From: Tribonema minus
Lineage: Eukaryota > Sar > Xanthophyceae > Tribonematales > Tribonemataceae
Length of the DNA stretch: 64,000 bases
Assembly (NCBI GenBank): GCA_017506865.1
Contig: JAFCMP010000112.1
Span: 1,860,001-1,924,000, forward strand
Direction of reading: 5' to 3'
The notes beneath the pieces were generated by a model that searched no databases, was not told where the DNA came from, and saw only the letters and a list, made by a program, of their open reading frames with translations. Position 1 is the stretch's first letter; each line of letters opens with the position of its first letter. A program made the translations under genes and the position numbers. Positions 60,159-64,000 of this stretch are shown here, piece by piece.

Positions 60159-63100
60159 TCACCACGAGTGCAGCGTGAACTTGCGGCGCGTGAGCAGCTC
60201 CGCGTCGGGGTAGAAGCGCTCAAAGACCTCGCGGCAGCCCGTCTCGACGGCCTTGACCTCGTGGCGTGCGAGCGCGTCGCGCCACTTGGCGTTCTGCGCC
60301 GTGAAGTCGCGCGGCGCCGTGCTGTACTTGGTGGTGACTGCGGGGGGGGGGGGGGACTGTAAGCCAGTGCGGACGACTTGACTGCATGGGCGGGCACTGC
60401 AAGCCACTTTCAGGTAGTGCAAATGACGTGGTTGCGGGGGCGCAGAGGGGACGGCGTGCACGAGGCGGGCAAGCGTTCCAAGGGGCGGGGAGATACGGGG
60501 ACAGGAGGGGGGGGGGGGGATTGAAAGGGGCCTTGCGCCGCAGAAGGATTCAGCGCCAAGCCAAACCGAGCGCCGCATCAGCGGTGATACCAAACGAGAC
60601 GGTGGTCGCCCGCAACTTGTCTGCCCGGGCCATGCATCAGTGCGGCGCCGGTTCGAGTCAGCGCTGGCTGGAAGAGCGGTGCTCTGCGAGTGGCGCGCGC
60701 CACGCCGTTCCTCCGTGTGGCAGCCACCGCACCGGTTGAGATCCGAACTCCGAGCAGCACTTCTGTTGAAGTCCTGAAACGAAGCAAATTCTGTTCAAGT
60801 TGGCCAGCTGAGCACGGAGACTCACCGGTCGCGTGGGCTCAGCGCGCGCTCTAGATTACTCGCACTTCTGGTGCGCAGGTTTGTAGCCATTGCTCGCCAT
60901 GAACACCTGCCACCCAGCAATCACTTCTAACAAACTTTTGGTATGCGCAAAGGCTGGATGCGGCAGTACACCTGTTTGCCTGGCCGTTTGTTGCAGGCGC
61001 CGCCGTGCTCATAATGCAGATATCAATGGAATTCGTCAATCGGCGCGTGCGTACGAGTTCTCTTTTGCCCTCCAGCTACTTGCAGTCCGTGGCAACAGTG
61101 GCTTCCTCGACGATACTGCATCGCGCCTGCCAGGTCACGTATTGTGGTGACCCTGGCTTATGGCGGGGGGGGGGGGGGGCACCCCAAAAGGGGACGGCTA
61201 CCCTGCCAAGTGTGCCCAAGCTTTTCAGCTCTGTAGGAGAGCCGGGGTCACCAAAGCATCGGCCGGAACGGCAGTTACGCACCCGTCTTGTTGGCTGTTC
61301 TCCAGGAAGCAGCAGTTCCTCAACGATTGTGCATCGAGTTTGCACAATTTCGCATCGGCCGGAACGCTGTTCCAACGGCAGTTACACACCTGTTTTGTTG
61401 GCCCTGGCCTCCAGACAGTGCGCGCGCTCCTCCTCCGTGCCCGACTCGCAGCCGTCGCTCTCGCGCATCATCTCGCGCACGCCGGCCGGCATCTCCATGC
61501 CGAGCCTAAGCACGACAGTGTGTGTGTGTGTGTGTGTGGGGGGGGGGGGGGGAGGGGGTGAGCAGTCGCCACACAGCTTCAGGCGCTGCTGTGCAGGCAT
61601 GAGACCCTGCAGCGTTCAAGGAATGGTGTGCTGCTGAGGCCGCTTGCAGATGCGCGGGCGCTCCGCTTTCAAGTGCAATTGTTACTCGGCACGTCTGAGG
61701 CTGAAGCCATGTCCTCACAGTGCACCAAGACGCCCTCGCAGTGCATCAAGATACCCCCGCCCCCGCAGGTTGACAGGCACTTCAAAGGCCCGCATGAGCC
61801 CATCACACGTGCAATTGAGTGCAAGCTGAGCGTGCGCGTGCAGCCGTGCCGCGCAGCAGGCGACCCGTTCCAACGTCACGTGTCATGGCGTACCATCACA
61901 TTTCGCGCTGCTGAGCTGCTGAGCTGACGGAGCCGCTGATGTAGCCTGCCTCCCGCGCCACCGCAACAGCTACTTCAAATTTACGCGCCGCACAGCGAGC
62001 GCGCGCCCGCCGCACCTACCGTACGGCCCCACAAAAGCTGCAACAGCTACTTCAAGTTGATCTGCCGCACACCAGCGCTCGGCGCCGCATCTGGCGGACA
62101 GCCCCCCTGCCTGCCTCTCTGCGCGCCTGACAACCTTGAAGTATTGAAAATGAAAGGCGGCGCCGACTTTCTTTCAAGAGATGTCAGCAAGCGCGCGCGC
62201 GCGCGCCGCCGCACCTGTCGTACAGCCCCTCCGCCTGCCATTCTGCGTCTGACAACCTCAACTTGAAGTAGCTAAAAGAAAAATGAACTTTTTCTCAAGT
62301 CACGCCTGCGAGCGCGCGCGCGCCACCGCTCCTGTCGCACAGCCCCTCCGCCTGCCACTCCGCGCGCCTGACAACCTCAACTTGAAGCTTCCATGTAAAA
62401 AAAGGCGTTCCCAACTTGCTTTGAAACCAAAAAAACGACGCCGCACCTGTCGTACAGCCCCTCCGCCTGCCCACCTCCGCGCGCCTGACAACCTTAACTT
62501 GAAGTAGCCAACTTGATCTTCAGAAAACAACGCCGCACCTGTCGTACAGCCCCTCTGCCTGCCACTCCGCGCCCTGCGCCATGTCCTCATAGCGCAGCAC
62601 CATGTACTCGGGGTGCGCCGCGCCCGCGGTGGCGTCCGCCATCGTCCCGCCGCACAGGTTCGTCGCCCAATCCAGCGTCGACCGGTAGCCGCGGTTCCCC
62701 GGGTAGCCCCACCCGACGCTGCGGCAGCGGTGCGAGGGATACGGGAGCATGCAAGCGGTGGGGGGACAGGGGGGCGTGCGGTTAGATGTGCGCGTGTGTG
62801 CCGAATGCGGCGGATGCTGATAGCAGTGGTGGTGTTGTGCGGGGCACGCGTGAGCAGGGTGGCGGCAGCAGCACCGCTCAGCGGTAGGTGCGGCCGCGGA
62901 TGCGCGCGCCGAGCCTCACAGCCCCGCCGCACGTAGTGCGCACTCTCCTCGCACACACGCTACGTCGCCTGACTGTGATTCATTCGCCAATTCCACACAC
63001 TCAAAGGCGTCGGCTGCCCAAGAGCAACGTTCGCCGGCCCGACGGACCCATCCCGCTGCTGCCGATGCCGCCGTGCGTCCCCCCCCTCCCCCCCCTCACC

Positions 63101-64000
63101 CCCCCCCCCCCCTTTAACAAGGGGGAATCAGCGCGCCGCGCGCCCCGCCTCGTGCTGCCCCCCCTCACCTGTAGCGCGACGCGAGCACCGCGCGCGGGTC
63201 CCTGATGAGGTGGATCACCAGGTCCGGCATCTGCCCGACCGCGCGCGCCATCTCCAGCATCTCGCCGAGCCGCCCCACCATGCGTATCAGCTTCACCGCG
63301 ATACCCTTCTTCGCCTCACAGTCGCGCCCGCCGCCGCCCGCCGCCATCGACGCTGCCGCCGCCGCGGCTGCCGCCGCCGCCGCAGTCGCCGCCGCCGCCT
63401 CCGCCGACACGCCGAGCGCCGCCTCGATGGCCGCCGTCGCCGCCGCGGTGCCGTTGTACAGGCCCGACGCGAGCGCGAGCGCCGCGGCGCCTTCCGACGC
63501 GTAGTCGTGGCCGACCCTGTGGCCGCTGCTCAGCGCGGGGCCGCGCTCGCGCGCCACGCGCGCCTGCGCCTCCTGCGCCTGGCGGCGCCGCTCGATCGCT
63601 GCGAGCGCCGCCGCCCCCGGCCCCTTGCGCAGCGTCACCGCCGTCTGCTCCATGGAGCGCCGGTACGCGTCGGGCGTCATGCCGAGCGTCGCGGCCGCCG
63701 CGGCGACGCGCTTCGCCTCCTCCGCCGCCGCCGCGCGCGCGCGCCGCCGCTCGGCGGCACGTGCGGCGGCGGCACGCGCCGCGTCCTCCGTCGCCGCGTC
63801 AACCTCGAGCGCGAGCAGCGCCGCGGGGCGCGCCGTGCGCACGCACGCGAGCTCCTCCAGCACGGCCGCCGTCTTGGCCGCGGTGCAGAGGTAGTTGAGC
63901 GGGCGCGCGCAGCGCGGGCGCGCAGCGAGCTCGTCCGCGCTCACGCGCGGCGCGCCAGCGCTGCCGCCGGGCACCGTGCCGTTGACGACCGGCGGGTCGT
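60159..64000 (-). CDS. sulfotransferase (carbohydrate/NodH-like), 5'-partial at window edge
   Basis: Exons 64000-63169 (open to the edge), 62718-62539, 61505-61390 and 60337-60159 join in phase, giving about 435 visible residues to the TGA at 60159. The 3'-phosphate-binding region of PAPS-dependent sulfotransferases is clear (VIHLIRDPRAVLASRY, spliced to SVGWGYPGNRGY). It is followed by PEYMVLRYEDMAQGAEWQAE, the usual RYEDL block, then LGMEMPAGVREMMRES, and finally KYSTAPRDFTAQNAKWRDAL...CREVFERFYP, typical of the C-terminal WR/C region of carbohydrate sulfotransferases. Such enzymes transfer sulfate from PAPS to sugar hydroxyls, usually in the Golgi. The 5'-phosphosulfate loop and any signal anchor lie beyond 64000. 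An Ala/Arg/Glu-rich insert of about 150 residues (63850-63360) interrupts the domain. TGTAA on - at 59873-59869 fits as poly(A) signal. Acceptor partners are unknown. Confidence 0.85.
61257..61417 (-). repeat. sulfotransferase exon end duplicated in its intron
   Basis: The + strand segment catcggccggaacg ... ttgttggc occurs at 61257-61305 and 61353-61417. The right copy contains the true donor after exon 61505-61390. The left copy repeats that edge with a decoy donor. Confidence 0.75.
62010..62580 (-). repeat. array of sulfotransferase exon-end copies with decoy splice donors
   Basis: The true exon end (antisense of gccgcacctgtcgtacagcc at about 62533) is followed in the intron by copies at about 62438, 62324 and 62208 and a degenerate one at about 62010. 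Spacing is roughly 95-115 bp among the first four. Each copy includes 25-45 bp of exon, and at least two keep the same cgacag|gtgcgg donor. The segments between them share ctgacaacctcaacttgaag. Confidence 0.85.

Noticed and set aside
59700..60178. 157-codon + frame with Arg/Ala-rich sequence
   Set aside because: Antisense to the sulfotransferase 3'UTR and last exon; composition is that of CGG/GCC repeats.
60645..60665. B-box-like ggttcgagtc
   Set aside because: No A box at the right distance and no cloverleaf.
1..64000. CRISPR arrays, operons, ribosome binding sites, rRNA
   Set aside because: None seen; repeats are tandem or exon-derived with no regular spacer pattern, and the genes are spliced and eukaryotic.

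Overview
The window looks like nuclear DNA of a GC-rich, very intron-rich eukaryotic microalga, most likely a green alga (Chlorophyta). The reasons are many short exons with GT-AG introns (and a few GC-AG candidates), polypyrimidine tracts that are often long C runs, Ala/Gly/Ser/His homopolymers in proteins, TGTAA motifs downstream of several stop codons (the usual chlorophyte poly(A) signal), and plant-type protein architectures. All gene models below were assembled by hand by joining exons whose splice sites and reading phases agree. No transcripts or database searches were available.

Layout. (1) 453-5178 (+): 3' part of a Shewanella-like protein phosphatase. (2) 6806-20687 (-): a 14-exon, about 2,026-residue SET1/COMPASS-type histone H3K4 methyltransferase with Tudor, BAH-like, zinc-finger, SET and post-SET parts. 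(3) 20686-32601 (+): an 18-exon, about 795-residue protein with an eIF4E-binding motif, PAM2, CUE, two CCCH fingers, DUF1771 and Smr, apparently an mRNA surveillance or decay factor; it is divergent from gene 2. (4) 34140-39156 (+): an unrecognised four-TM membrane protein. (5) 40640-43844 (-): two tandem, frameshifted copies of a Cys-rich gene in a lower-GC, gene-poor stretch. (6) 45826-48924 (-): a CDF/MTP zinc transporter with a long His-rich loop. (7) 49477-52126 (-): an ankyrin plus coiled-coil protein. (8) 52473-57119 (+): an unrecognised single-TM, coiled-coil protein, divergent from gene 7. (9) 60159-64000 (-): a sulfotransferase, 5'-truncated by the window edge.

The genes do not form a pathway; they are ordinary nuclear genes. 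The most unusual signal is structural. In at least four genes the edge of an exon, with its splice site, is repeated as one or several diverged copies inside the adjacent intron or 3'UTR. This produces decoy donors and acceptors, up to four in a row in the sulfotransferase gene. A foldback element inside a SET intron, a fresh 271-bp tandem duplication and the decaying Cys-rich gene pair also point to very active local duplication.
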